NCBI GenBank assembly: GCA_023515795.1
Contig: JALGPX010000008.1
Location: 176,034-199,556, forward strand
Length of the DNA stretch: 23,523 nucleotides
From: Amoeboaphelidium occidentale
Lineage: Eukaryota > Aphelidiomycota > Aphelidea
Direction: 5' to 3'
Positions 1 through 9,259 of the stretch are shown here, one piece after another; the stretch's first letter is position 1; every line of letters begins with the position of its first letter. A program made the translations under genes and the position numbers. The notes beneath the pieces were generated by a model that searched no databases, had not been told where the DNA came from, and saw only the letters and a list, made by a program, of their open reading frames with translations.

Positions 1-909
1 GTCGATTACAAGCTTCAACTTCACGGCACAATCGTCTGGCTGTTTAACCCACATTAGCTCAGTAGGCCCTTGCTTCAGCTTCAAATTAGTCTCCCCATCA
101 AGATTCTTTGTCTCGACATAACACAAATTATCTGTTTCAGAGGTAGAAAGTACAATTATGTCAGCGGGCAAAGCGTCATTGTTCTGAACATAGATAATGT
201 CACCAACTCGAATGTCTTTCCATGAAGTTTGAACCCAACGATATCCTCCAACATCGATCGCTATTGGCCTCTCAGAGTACTGCCTAGTTCGCTGTTCTAA
301 ACGATCTTTGAATAACCCAATCTGCGTGATCAAGAGGTCAATATAGTATCGTATCTTCCGCCTAATCTTCTTCGCTAATCTAATATTTATGATATCCGGA
401 TAATTATAATTCCTCCAGTGGTCCTGCCCCAAAGTAAAAGCTTGACGATTATTAACTTGCTTATCAGACATCCATCTGCGATAATCTTCCACGCCGTCCT
501 TAACAGCAGTAACGGCCACAATAAATATAATCGGCAGGGCAGCAATAATCGGATGAACTGTTTTGAATAGTGGAAAGCTCTGTAGAATGACCAGGAGCAG
601 AAAGAAGAAGTTGGCTACTCTTCTGAACTGTTCAAAAAGGTTCTTTGGTATAAATGACAAGATGGTATACTTTGACGTTCGAATTCTAAAGAGGAAATGA
701 GCTGTAAGAAGAACATATCTGCGGATTTACCTGTTGGTTTCATAAGTGTGCTTAGGCACATAGCGACCTTGAGCTTTGCGAGCAGAATCCAACTGATCGT
801 CAGGCAGAGGCATGTTGACGTAAATCTGTCGTGCTTGACTGGCAGATGCTAAGGCTATTGTGCTGTTCGTAGAGGGCGCATAGTTATTTCTTCCCTGATT
901 GTCCGACAT
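1..909 (-). CDS. P4-type ATPase (phospholipid flippase), N-terminal part, cut by window start
   Basis: A P-type ATPase of the lipid-flippase class, which moves aminophospholipids from the outer to the cytosolic leaflet of Golgi, endosome or plasma membranes. Exon 1 is 731-909 (ATG at 907-909) and exon 2 is 685 down to the window edge. The 45-nt intron 686-730 has GTAAAT and TTTAG ends and splits an Arg codon. The 288 visible residues begin with a short cytosolic tail and the family hallmark NRIRTSKYTILSFIPKNLFE. The first two membrane helices follow at about residues 83-120, then VTAVKDGVEDYRRW and the start of the actuator domain with ETKNLDGETNLK, the P4 signature. The phosphorylation Asp and nucleotide domain lie outside the window. 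The family assignment is secure; the subclass (Drs2/Dnf/Neo1) is not. Such enzymes usually need a Cdc50 partner, which is not seen here. Confidence 0.95.
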
Positions 910-1043
910 TTCTAAGAGGTGACGAATGTGGCGATATCGCTCGCTTCGAAGGTTGTCTCAAAGATTGAACTTTAAAAAGGGTGATCATGAAAACTTCCCT
1001 TGATACCTACGGAAACTGAAATCTATTATTACTTTTATCTGTT

Positions 1044-1920
1044 TTAAGCATCATCCTGATCACCTGCTGAATCCTGTTCACTCTGCCCAGCTTGATCAAT
1101 ACTTGCTTGCGAGGTGTTGCCTTCGATCGCTTGAGGTGCAGCAGATTGAACCGATATTTGTCCTTGTTGTAACATCCTAGCATATTGCATCTGTTGTAAC
1201 TGTTGATATGCCATGTTTGGATCAGCATACGGAAAGTATTGTTGGCCGGATAAAGCAGCGTACTCTGGCGCCATCAGACTCCTTGCTTCCTAAATTGCAA
1301 AAGATTAAATCTGATCCAAGACATCACTATCACCATACCTCTGCTCTCTTTGCACTCGCCTGTTTACTCATTTCATCTCTTGGGACAATGTCAATTAGGA
1401 AGTCGAATACTTCGGATTTAGATATTGCTGTTGCGATATCACTTCTTTGTAGTGTTCTTCTCTTGTTCTCCTCTGTATGTATCCAAGCCCTCATTGTAAG
1501 CTCAAGAATGAATATCTCGCATGCCTTTGCGAATAGGACTGGGGCTTCTCCGGATATCATCTAATACAGATTAGGCATGAATCATTATAGAGTTGTATCA
1601 AGTACCATCTTGTTTCGAACATCCTCGTCTGTCTTCATGACTTTCTTGATACGGGCAAGTGGCAAGGAGTGTTCCTTGAAGTCTATTTGGGAGTTCTCTA
1701 TCTGTATCAATTGATCAGCCCAGAATTGGTTGATCATTTGCAGGTGCTGATGGTGCAAGTTGGTTTGGGCATGAATTTGTGATGGTTCATAAAGGGCTGC
1801 AGCTGCAGCTTGTTGTGCAGCTAAAGCTTGAGCCATTTGCTGCTGTTGTTGCTGCTGTTGAGCACTTGATGTTGGCACAGGAGGTCCAGTTGGAATTTGA
1901 CCATGATGTTGATCAGACAT
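1044..1920 (-). CDS. HAP5: NF-YC / Hap5 histone-fold subunit of the CCAAT-binding factor
   Basis: This is a subunit of the trimeric CCAAT-binding transcription factor; it pairs with NF-YB (Hap3) through its histone fold and recruits NF-YA (Hap2). There are three exons: 1606-1920, 1339-1560 and 1044-1289. The introns are 1561-1605 (45 nt, GTACTT...TTAG) and 1290-1338 (49 nt, GTATGG...TTTAG), both phase 0, giving about 260 residues. The N-terminus is glutamine- and alanine-rich. The core reads [20 protein letters not shown], then [17 protein letters not shown], then [40 protein letters not shown] and [12 protein letters not shown], all near-invariant in NF-YC. The C-terminus is again Gln-rich. 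The first junction gives an NKM insertion before the conserved MISGEAP, so that splice site is the least certain part. The start at 1920 is the first ATG, 54 bp beyond the HPS1-like stop. Confidence 0.95.
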
Positions 1921-1974
1921 GTCTCGACGTCAACTTAGGAAAAAGAAACCAACATAGCGTTGTACTATTGAATA

Positions 1975-3285
1975 TTATTCATTTAATAAACTTAAAAGAG
2001 ACTTATTTTGTGTTAGCAACGACTTTGGTGGTATCATGCTGAGCCACAAAGACCACAGCTCATTGCTGGCATTCGCGATCGTTTGGTTATCGTTTAGGCC
2101 AAGTTCTCCACTGAACGATGAGCTTCTTTTCTTAAAAGTTTCTCGTGTAAACTGTGAAGCTTTAAATTGCCGCTCGTAGACCATTGTGAAGTGTTTCTGC
2201 CTGAGTAATATGCGATTCTTCCTCTCAGATGATCCGTTACATAACGCTAGCAATGATAGTAACGCATTCTTGACAGAATTCTTCAAGGTTGTACGTTTTG
2301 CATCAAAACCTTCTGAGTCATGGCCTGGAGGACTAAGAAAGATAGAATCCATGTCCGGTATTAAGCAACATTGTCTCTGATGATCCAAATACACAAAATA
2401 AACAAGACCAGGAAAGGAACTTAAGTAATTTGTCATGGGCAATCGTGTTTCCTTCAATGTGCTCAAGAAACCAGTGAACTGCGAAAGTTTTAACTTCTGA
2501 AACTCGCCGATTAAATCCATTGACAAGGTGCTGTCATCTGCAAGAACTGCTAAAAGCCAAATATCTTCCAGCTCATTCAGAACCTGACGGTAAAGAAAAC
2601 AATTCGAATGGCCATGGTGAAGATCAACGTAGCATTGATGTTGAACATGTTTGATAATCAGTAACTCGTCGTTATCCAAAGTTATGCCATTCGATGTAGA
2701 GTTAACTTTGCACAATAATTTCGACCCAACAAAGAGCATTATATAAGGCTTCATTAATGACCCAGAAAGAGCTGAATTGTACACAGAATCATAGGATTGC
2801 CTGCATAAATCCCTCACGACAAGCATTAGATCATTAGATACTGGTAAAGTCTCTACAGCTCCAAACAGCGCATCCTCAGAAAGATGCTCTTGAAGTATTA
2901 AATCACGCAGAACCTTCATAAAGGCGTTCATTTGATGCCCTTCGTAGCTTTTGGACTTGAGATCAGCATAAGTAAATCGAAGCAATAGCAAGCTTTTCTC
3001 CAGTAGACACAGTATGCGTTCCCTTTCTACCTTTGAAGTATCAATAGAATCCAAATATAAATAAACATATTCCGTAGAACCATTTAGTAGCACTGGCTTT
3101 ATAGCAACTACGCCACGATCACCAGTGAATTCGACAATTTCAGACTCTTCCTTATTAAACACGTGCATAAACAAGTTCACCGTTGCCATTAAAGGAAAGA
3201 ACTTTAAAGTATCACCGTCATTCACAGCTTTCACGGCGTCCAGGAGGATATTCCCTTGCTGATCCAAAACCAAAGCACGAAACAT
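1975..3285 (-). CDS. HPS1: HPS1-like subunit of BLOC-3 (Rab32/38 exchange factor)
   Basis: A protein of about 436 residues resembling HPS1. In animals HPS1 forms BLOC-3 with HPS4, which activates Rab32/38 during biogenesis of lysosome-related organelles. The N-terminus MFRALVLDQQGNILL has the shape of the HPS1/Mon1/Ccz1 longin start, so the ATG at 3283-3285 is preferred over an in-frame ATG at 3330. The C-terminal part has YLSSFPGLVYFVYLD, close to the HPS1 block that ends in FPGLVHFIYVD, followed by a KNSVKNALLSLL helix and a segment with FTMVYERQFKA. The C-terminal LWSLWLSMIPPKSLL fits the family end. The protein is shorter than vertebrate HPS1 (about 700 residues), mainly because the low-complexity middle is missing. 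Assignment rests on motif recall, not on a search. Mon1 or another tri-longin family is the alternative. Confidence 0.72.
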   Translation of the reverse strand: MFRALVLDQQGNILLDAVKAVNDGDTLKFFPLMATVNLFMHVFNKEESEIVEFTGDRGVVAIKPVLLNGSTEYVYLYLDSIDTSKVERERILCLLEKSLLLLRFTYADLKSKSYEGHQMNAFMKVLRDLILQEHLSEDALFGAVETLPVSNDLMLVVRDLCRQSYDSVYNSALSGSLMKPYIMLFVGSKLLCKVNSTSNGITLDNDELLIIKHVQHQCYVDLHHGHSNCFLYRQVLNELEDIWLLAVLADDSTLSMDLIGEFQKLKLSQFTGFLSTLKETRLPMTNYLSSFPGLVYFVYLDHQRQCCLIPDMDSIFLSPPGHDSEGFDAKRTTLKNSVKNALLSLLALCNGSSERKNRILLRQKHFTMVYERQFKASQFTRETFKKRSSSFSGELGLNDNQTIANASNELWSLWLSMIPPKSLLTQNKSLLSLLNE

Positions 3286-3350
3286 CTCAAAGAGAGCAGC
3301 GAGCGATGATCGCATGAAACAACAACGCATTACGGAATTTTCACACGGAA
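3286..3350. promoter_or_regulatory. 65-bp divergent promoter gap between HPS1-like gene and peroxisomal enzyme gene
   Basis: The two start codons (3285 minus, 3351 plus) face away from each other with only 65 bp between them. Both promoters and 5' leaders must therefore sit in this gap or overlap the coding starts. I see no clear TATA box. The function is inferred from gene arrangement only. Confidence 0.5.
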
Positions 3351-6087
3351 ATGACTAAACTGACTTTTGAAGGAAAAGTTGTCGTTGTAACGGGCGCTGG
3401 CGGAGGTGCGGTTCCTCATATTCTTATGGCTTTGACTAATTTCCTGTTTAGGGCTCGGTAAAGTTTACGCTTTGGAGTATGCCAAAAGAGGTGCTGCTGT
3501 TGTTGTTAATGATTTGGGTGTGAGCAGGTCTGGTTCCGGTTCATCTTCCAAAGCCGCAGATGTCGTCGTTGATGAGATAAAGGCTAAGGGAGGCAAGGCT
3601 GTTGCGAACTACGACAGCGTTGAGAATGGGGACCAAATCATAAAGACTGCCATCGATGCTTTCGGAAGAGTCGACATTGTTATTAACAATGCTGGGATCC
3701 TTAGGGACAAAACATTTAGTCGAATGGATGATTCCGACTGGGACTTGGTTCATGCTGTTCATTTGAGAGGTTCTTACAAGGTTACGAAAGCTGCATGGGA
3801 GTATTTTCAGAAGCAGAAGTTTGGCAGAGTTATTAATACTGCATCTGCTGCTGGAATTTACGGAAACTATGGTCAAGCTAATTATAGTGCTGCTAAATTA
3901 GCTCTGCATGGTTTCAGTTCCACGTTGGCTCGCGAAGGAGCAAAGTACAATATCAAAGTTAATACGATTGCTCCTTTGGCTGCTTCTAGAATGACAGAGT
4001 CTGTCCTTCCTCCTGAGATTTTGCAGAATCTTAAGCCTGAATATGTTGCGCCTTTGGTTTTGTACTTGACACACGAATCCACTGAAGAAACAGGCGGCTT
4101 GTTTGAAGTTGGTGCAGGATATGTTGGTAAATTGCGCTGGGAAAGATCTAAAGGAGCTATTTTCAAGACTGATTCCTCTTTCACTCCTGGAAGCGTCCTG
4201 CAGAAATGGAAGCAGATTTGTGACTTTACAAATGCTGATCATCCTGAAACTATTATGGATGTTGACTGGATGGGTATTTTGGACAAGGCAAAGAGTCAAG
4301 CAGCTAATCCTGATGTATCTCCTCCATTAAACTACAAAGGTCGTGTTGTTATTGTCACTGGTGCAGGTGGAGGTCTTGGTCGTGCATACGCTTTGCACTT
4401 TGCCAAGTTTGGAGCGAAAGTTGTTGTTAATGACTTGGGTGTCCAAAAACGTGGTCAAGAATCTGTCAAAGCAGCTGATATAGTTGTTAATGAGATCAAA
4501 AAAGCAGGCGGTGAAGCAGTGGCCAATTATGACTCTGTTGAAGATGGAGATAAGGTTGTCAAAGCAGCAATTGATACGTTCGGAAGAGTTGATGTTGTTA
4601 TTAATAATGCTGGTATTTTGAGAGATAAGTCCTTCAGTAGAGCCACTGATGCAGACTGGGATCTTGTACAGAGAGTGCATTTGAGAGGTACATACAAAGT
4701 CACAAAAGCTGCATGGCCGCACTTTCTAAAGCAGAAGTATGGTAGAATTGTCAACACTGCTTCTGCTGTTGGCTTGTACGGAAACTTTGGACAGGCAAAC
4801 TACAGTGCTGCTAAATCGGGTCTTATTGGATTCAGTAACACTCTTGCAATTGAAGGAGCGAAACACAACATTTTGGTTAATACAATTGCACCAAATGCTG
4901 GTACTGCGATGACTGCAACTGTGATGCCTCCTGAAATGGTTGAAGCATTGAAACCTGATTATGTTGCTCCTTTGGTTGCTTTCTTGGGTCATGAGCAAAA
5001 CAAGACAACTGGCGGAGTTTTCGAAGTGGGAAGTGGATGGGTTGCAAAGAACAGATGGCAAAGGTCTGGCGGTGTTGGCTTTCCACTGGACACGCCATTG
5101 ACTCCTGAAGCTATTGCTGCAAAATTTAGCGAGATTGTGAACTTCAATGATGGCCGTGCAACTAATCCTACTTCTACCCAAGAATCATTCCAAGCAGTAT
5201 TTGAAAACATGCAAAAGGCGTCTAAGCCTGCTCCTTCTAAGACTGTTGTCGGAAAGTTTTCGTATACTTCGAGGGATGTGATTCTTTATAATTTGGGAAT
5301 CGGTGCCAAAAGAGAGGATTTACAGTTTGTCTATGAAAACAATGCAGACTTTAAGCCTATTCCTACTTTTGCTGTTACTCCACCGTTCTCTATGATGCTT
5401 ACATTCCCAATGAATGAAGTAGTTGGTGATTTCAATCCAATGATGTTGTTGCATGGAGAACAATACTTGGAATTCAAGAAACCTTTGCCGAATGAAGGAA
5501 CACTCACCAATGAAATGAAAGTTGTTGATGTTGTAGATAAAGGTAAAGGAGTTGTTTTGGTTCTTGGAGTTACCAGTAAGGATGCTTCTGGAGACGTTGT
5601 TTGCTATAATGAATTCTCCAACTTCATCAGAGGAGTCAAGGGAGTTGGAAACAAAAAAGGCAAAGACAGAGGTGCTGCAACAGCAAATGTTAGCCCCCCA
5701 TCTAGAGCACCAGATGTGGTCGTTGAAGAAAAGACCGACGAAAGTCAGGCAGCGTTGTACAGATTGAGCGGTGATTACAATCCGTTGCACATTGATCCTG
5801 AAATGTCTGCTATGGGTGGTTTCGATGTTCCTATCCTTCATGGTTTGTGCACTTTTGGAATAGCTGGTAAGCATGTGTTCAAGCATTTCTGTGGCAATGA
5901 TTCCAAGAAGTTCAAGTCTATTAAGGCAAGATTTGCGAAACACGTTTTCCCTGGTGAGACTCTCCGCACCGAAATGTGGAAAGAGGGATCAACCGTCATT
6001 TTCCAGGTTCGCGTTCTAGAAAGAGATGTTCTAGCCATCACCAATGCTGCAGTTCAGCTTAACATGACACAACAATCAAAGTTGTAA
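3351..6087 (+). CDS. FOX2: Peroxisomal multifunctional enzyme type 2 (Fox2): two 3R-hydroxyacyl-CoA dehydrogenase domains plus enoyl-CoA hydratase 2
   Basis: Carries out the second and third steps of peroxisomal fatty-acid beta-oxidation: hydration of trans-2-enoyl-CoA to the 3R-hydroxyacyl-CoA, then NAD-dependent oxidation. Exon 1 is 3351-3405 and exon 2 is 3452-6087, with a 46-nt intron (GTGCGG...TTTAG) that splits a Gly codon in the first Rossmann loop; total 896 residues. SDR domain A has TGAGGGLG near residue 14 and catalytic Tyr163/Lys167 in YSAAK. SDR domain B has GAGGGLG at about 322 and Tyr469/Lys473. The hydratase 2 (MaoC-like) domain has YRLSGDYNPLHIDP from residue 788 with catalytic Asp793 and His798, then PILHGLCTFG. 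The protein ends in SKL, a PTS1 peroxisomal signal. Two SDR domains and no SCP2 domain is the fungal layout; animals have one SDR and an SCP2 domain. Confidence 0.97.
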
Positions 6088-6238
6088 GTTGCAGTTGGAA
6101 CATGATTAGCTATTGACGAAGGAATAAAAAATAAGTTGCAAAGTTTTTCAATGCTTTGGCGAAGGAACCTGACGGCGAATCTGGCAGAATGCCTCCAAAA
6201 AAAGAAATCTTGCGGAATCAACCGCAAGTAAAAAAGAA
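6088..6238. other. Short intergenic stretch with a perfect inverted repeat
   Basis: No coding potential is seen. A 7-bp perfect inverted repeat, CTTGCGG (6209-6215) and CCGCAAG (6222-6228) with a 6-nt loop, lies just beyond the tRNA terminator. On the minus strand it is followed by a second T-run at 6197-6203. It may be a backup transcript end or chance. The 3' end of the Fox2 transcript must also fall here. Confidence 0.5.
6230..6235 (-). terminator. RNA polymerase III terminator of the tRNA (T6)
   Basis: Six A residues on the plus strand, read as TTTTTT on the minus strand, begin 3 nt past the discriminator base at 6239. This is the usual pol III stop signal and position. Confidence 0.8.
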
Positions 6239-6325
6239 CGATCACACCAGGGCTCGAACCTGGGACCTCCCGCTGACTTGCTGTACGCTCGTAGGCGGAT
6301 GCTCTTCCAACTGAGCCATGTGACC
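6239..6325 (-). tRNA. tRNA-Arg (anticodon ACG) with a 14-nt intron
   Basis: A full cloverleaf can be drawn on the minus strand. The acceptor GGTCACA (6319-6325) pairs with TGTGATC (6240-6246), with one G-U pair. The D arm is GCTC/GAGC, the anticodon stem TCCGC (6295-6299) with GCGGG (6269-6273), the variable loop AGGTC, and the T arm CCAGG-TTCGAGC-CCTGG (6247-6263). The anticodon loop is too long by 14 nt. An intron at the canonical place after position 37 (6275-6288) leaves a 7-nt loop CTACGAA with anticodon ACG. The intron contains CGT, able to pair with the anticodon as in many eukaryotic pre-tRNAs. CCA is not encoded. The isotype depends on where the intron is placed; that this is a tRNA is not in doubt. 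Confidence 0.88.
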
Positions 6326-6399
6326 TTGATGAAAACTTAGTTTTTGCGTCAAACAACAACGCGTACTTTATTGAAAATTTCCAAGTCAACTTCAAACCT

Positions 6400-7875
6400 T
6401 TAAGAGTTGAGCATTTCACAAATATCTCTGAGTGGATTCTGCTGTGTATTATGATCAATTAGCTTTCCTAAGTTTGTCTGCTTTAAATCTTCCAATGGCA
6501 TTTGTCGCCAAGAGAGAAATTTTTTGTACAAGTCTTCACTCGATGCGATAAGATTCAAGTACTTCGCTAGGTCTTGAGGTGAATCAAAATCAGAAGTCTT
6601 TACCAGAGAGGAGTTGGATGGAGCAAAATCATACACGTTAGGTGCACCCATGTAAACTGGTACGGTCCCGGCCATAAAGGGATCGTAAAGCTTTTCTGTC
6701 ACGTACGAGTAACAATTAGAATTCTCAAACGCAAGAACAAATTTGTAATTAGATATTAATTTAAGCTTCTCAGTTCGCCATTCTTTTAAACGACTATCTT
6801 TGTGTCTTATACTCGAACTTGAATTCATGGGGATACAAGCACCTAGTGAATCAATGTCCATAAACTTGGAAAGCTTCTTCACCAGCTGATCTCTGCCATT
6901 GGCCGCATTACAATGAGAAGCCAAATAGACTGCCATTTTCTTCTTCGCAAAAGGGACTTCCTTTGTTGAAACTAAAGATTTAACTGAAGATGGCACATAA
7001 GCATTGATTTGGGTCTGGTAAAATCTGGTATCGTGACCCCAGGAGTAATCGAAATGCTCAAGGAAATCAGGATCTTCAGAGAGCGGATAGTATGTTGCAC
7101 TCTCTCCTGCAGCGAACACAGCCCAAAGCTGATCATTCTTTGTCCTTATTGCAGGCTTCACAATCTGGTATAGGTCTTCAACAATGTAATTATCCAACAA
7201 GTCTTTGAAGCTGAACGCATTTACGACTACTGCTGAAGCTTTAGTTATATCAAGTAGATTCTTTGATACATCACAAGGGCCTATTTGATTAGCTGAGCTG
7301 GGCCTGGTCTCTTCCCCCAAAAGATTTCTAAACACGTAACATGGTAATCTTCCTTTGGAATCGCATAATCCAAGTGATATTTTCTCCCTAGAGCAAATAA
7401 TTCTTGCCCATTCAGGGATCGGAAAATTGCAGTAGCCAATGGTCTTGTTGGTCTTTGATGCTCGATCCTTCAACCTCTTGAAACGGGATGCCATTTTAGC
7501 AATGAGCATCGGATGGCTTCCAAAGTCAGAGAGATCAAGTATCAGTTTTCTTTTTGCATTGCTTAAGCCTCTTGGCGGCTCTTTACCCCAATTCCGTTGG
7601 ACTTTGAAGATGTCATATGTGTCTCGGTTCTTCTTATTGCAAAACGAAGTGTTCCAGCCCTCAGACATACGAATATTATTCCATTTATCTTCGTATTCTT
7701 GGCGCACACTTGCAGCAGATTTATGATCATGATCATGATTTTGAGGCCCTTCCATTTCTTTGAGCATCATAAAAGTGCCTGTCAGACTGATTAGACTCAA
7801 AGCCAACATCAAAACGCTTGTACTCCGCACAGAACAGCGTCTGACGGCATTGTACTTGAATGATACGACAGTCAT
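6400..7875 (-). CDS. GT10 alpha-1,3-fucosyltransferase (type II membrane protein)
   Basis: A 491-residue Golgi-type glycosyltransferase predicted to move fucose from GDP-fucose onto N-acetylglucosamine-containing glycans. Residues about 18-36 (SVLMLALSLISLTGTFMML) form a single signal anchor after a short basic tail, giving type II topology. The catalytic part carries the GT10 donor-site block FVLAFENSNCYSYVTEKLYD and then AGTVPVYMGAPNVYDFAP, at about residues 378-420. This corresponds to the family pattern FENS..DYVTEK...AG.VPV..G. An upstream KKKMAVYLASHCNAANGRDQ segment fits the first helix of the GDP-binding domain. The start chosen is the ATG at 7873-7875; the codon before it is GTG. The acceptor cannot be read from sequence. 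Dikarya generally lack GT10 enzymes, whereas early fungi, plants and animals have them. Confidence 0.92.
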   Translation of the reverse strand: MTVVSFKYNAVRRCSVRSTSVLMLALSLISLTGTFMMLKEMEGPQNHDHDHKSAASVRQEYEDKWNNIRMSEGWNTSFCNKKNRDTYDIFKVQRNWGKEPPRGLSNAKRKLILDLSDFGSHPMLIAKMASRFKRLKDRASKTNKTIGYCNFPIPEWARIICSREKISLGLCDSKGRLPCYVFRNLLGEETRPSSANQIGPCDVSKNLLDITKASAVVVNAFSFKDLLDNYIVEDLYQIVKPAIRTKNDQLWAVFAAGESATYYPLSEDPDFLEHFDYSWGHDTRFYQTQINAYVPSSVKSLVSTKEVPFAKKKMAVYLASHCNAANGRDQLVKKLSKFMDIDSLGACIPMNSSSSIRHKDSRLKEWRTEKLKLISNYKFVLAFENSNCYSYVTEKLYDPFMAGTVPVYMGAPNVYDFAPSNSSLVKTSDFDSPQDLAKYLNLIASSEDLYKKFLSWRQMPLEDLKQTNLGKLIDHNTQQNPLRDICEMLNS

Positions 7876-8095
7876 CACTAGTTATTCACTGAGTCGACTA
7901 TTGTGGATGAAAAAGTTAATTGAAGTTGCTTGAAGTTACCGGGTTGCTATGGTAAATTTCTGACTGATGTATACAGAGTCTAGACCCCACTGTCATCAGT
8001 GATATTTACCATCACGCAAATATAGTTTCAGGGGATAAGATCGACACTTGAAGCACCAAATCTAATCGGAATTCACATCGTCCATCTTTCTAACT
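7876..8095. promoter_or_regulatory. 220-bp divergent promoter region
   Basis: This gap separates the start codons of the fucosyltransferase (minus) and the helical protein gene (plus), so it must hold both promoters. I found no convincing TATA box or repeated operator-like element. Confidence 0.4.
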
Positions 8096-9250
8096 ATGGA
8101 GCGCGGTCATAGTGTGGCAATTATCAAAGACCTCTTAGCTATTATGAGGTCGAACGATAAATATGCAGTCTATCGAGCAAAAGAAGAGATTCTTCAGCAA
8201 TTCTTTGGAGAACACGAAGACGATGATGAAGAGCAAATAGAGCATAGCCACGCTTTGGCACGCGCCACAATCATTCTGGGTTTCGGTCAGGCATATCTCG
8301 CTGCATCGGATGAAGAAGGTATGAAGGAAAAGGAGCTATTTGGTCTTTTGGAGCTTGTTTACCAACTGATTAAGTGCAAGTATGTTCATGGTTGCTGTGA
8401 TGCTCTTGGTTTGTTGCAAGAATGTGCTCATGAGATCGGTTACCTTGTTCAAACGCTCTTGCTAGAGACTTCAAGGAAGTTACGTGGCGTCAAATATCAG
8501 TTTGGAAGGGTTTTGAATGCACTTCTAAAAGTTGTACTGCGTGATCATCAAATAGCTTCAAGACTTGGCGTTTCAATTGAAGAATACAAAGAAACACCTG
8601 CTATTTTGATGTCTATTGGTCTCTTTGATATTCTTAAAGCCGTTGCCGTGACAGAAGGCGACAAAATGGCTAAGCGGGCTGAGATTGCGCTGAATTTGAT
8701 GACCTTGCTAAAGTATTATTACAAATCTGCACATATTTGCACATTATTATCTTACAATACATTGTTATCAGACTATGATACGACCCATTTAAGCTCTGAT
8801 GAATGTGATGATCTAGTTTACAAAGGGTACATGGTGTTGATCAAGGAAACTATCTCTCCAGATATTAGTAGCACTTCACACGTTGTACAGATCTCTAGAT
8901 ATCTTATTAATATCGATGATACTCTTTTAAGAACGTATTGGTTACTGGTTACAGAGGCTATCAATGAAAGCAAAGTTGTTTCTGCGATAAGCATCCGAAA
9001 CTTGATTTTTGCCTTGCATGAAGGTGCAAGCCTAACTCTAATAGCCGGAGATTTGTTCAGGGGAGACAAAGGAAAAGGGAATTTCGCGTATACTATCGAG
9101 CTATGGTTACAGGCTTTAGGGAATGATACAACATTACTTGACTCTAAGCTAAAGCAAGTAATCAGGGACTTATATCTTGGATTAATCTCAGACGAGTTCT
9201 TGGAGAACTATTCAGATTTGATAGAAGCATTTAAACACATTCTGCAATAG
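8096..9250 (+). CDS. Conserved-looking all-helical protein of unknown function
   Basis: I do not recognise this 384-residue protein. It is one uninterrupted exon from the ATG at 8096. The composition is Leu-rich and almost wholly helical. There are repeated amphipathic helix pairs, such as LFGLLELVYQLIKCKYVHGC and LNALLKVVLRDHQIASRLG, that suggest an armadillo- or HEAT-like solenoid. A short acidic stretch (EHEDDDEEQIEH) lies near residue 42. There is no signal peptide, no membrane helix and no cysteine cluster, so a cytosolic or nuclear scaffold is the simplest guess. Coding is supported by length, by codon use like its neighbours and by the compact convergent end: its stop lies 9 bp from the stop of the gamma-tubulin complex gene. 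Two of my own searches for family motifs (neurochondrin, ataxin-10) gave no firm match. Confidence 0.8.
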   Translation: MERGHSVAIIKDLLAIMRSNDKYAVYRAKEEILQQFFGEHEDDDEEQIEHSHALARATIILGFGQAYLAASDEEGMKEKELFGLLELVYQLIKCKYVHGCCDALGLLQECAHEIGYLVQTLLLETSRKLRGVKYQFGRVLNALLKVVLRDHQIASRLGVSIEEYKETPAILMSIGLFDILKAVAVTEGDKMAKRAEIALNLMTLLKYYYKSAHICTLLSYNTLLSDYDTTHLSSDECDDLVYKGYMVLIKETISPDISSTSHVVQISRYLINIDDTLLRTYWLLVTEAINESKVVSAISIRNLIFALHEGASLTLIAGDLFRGDKGKGNFAYTIELWLQALGNDTTLLDSKLKQVIRDLYLGLISDEFLENYSDLIEAFKHILQ

Positions 9251-9259
9251 ATAAACGAT

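Noticed and set aside
1208-1564. Plus-strand frame of 118 codons over NF-YC exons
   Set aside because: It overlaps two well-supported NF-YC exons and their introns on the other strand.
1810-1858. CAG/CTG-type run as an unstable repeat
   Set aside because: It is an interrupted glutamine tract in the NF-YC N-terminus, common in such factors, with mixed CAA and CAG codons.
3541-3876. Long open frames antisense to the Fox2 gene (also 3882-4184, 4327-4722, 4726-5181, 5320-5943)
   Set aside because: They mirror a strongly conserved coding strand. Their translations are Ser/Asn/Ile-rich with no motif, as expected of shadows of a GC-biased gene.
7720-7741. GATCAT repeats as a regulatory array
   Set aside because: They lie within the fucosyltransferase coding sequence and encode an alternating His/Asp stretch in the stem region.
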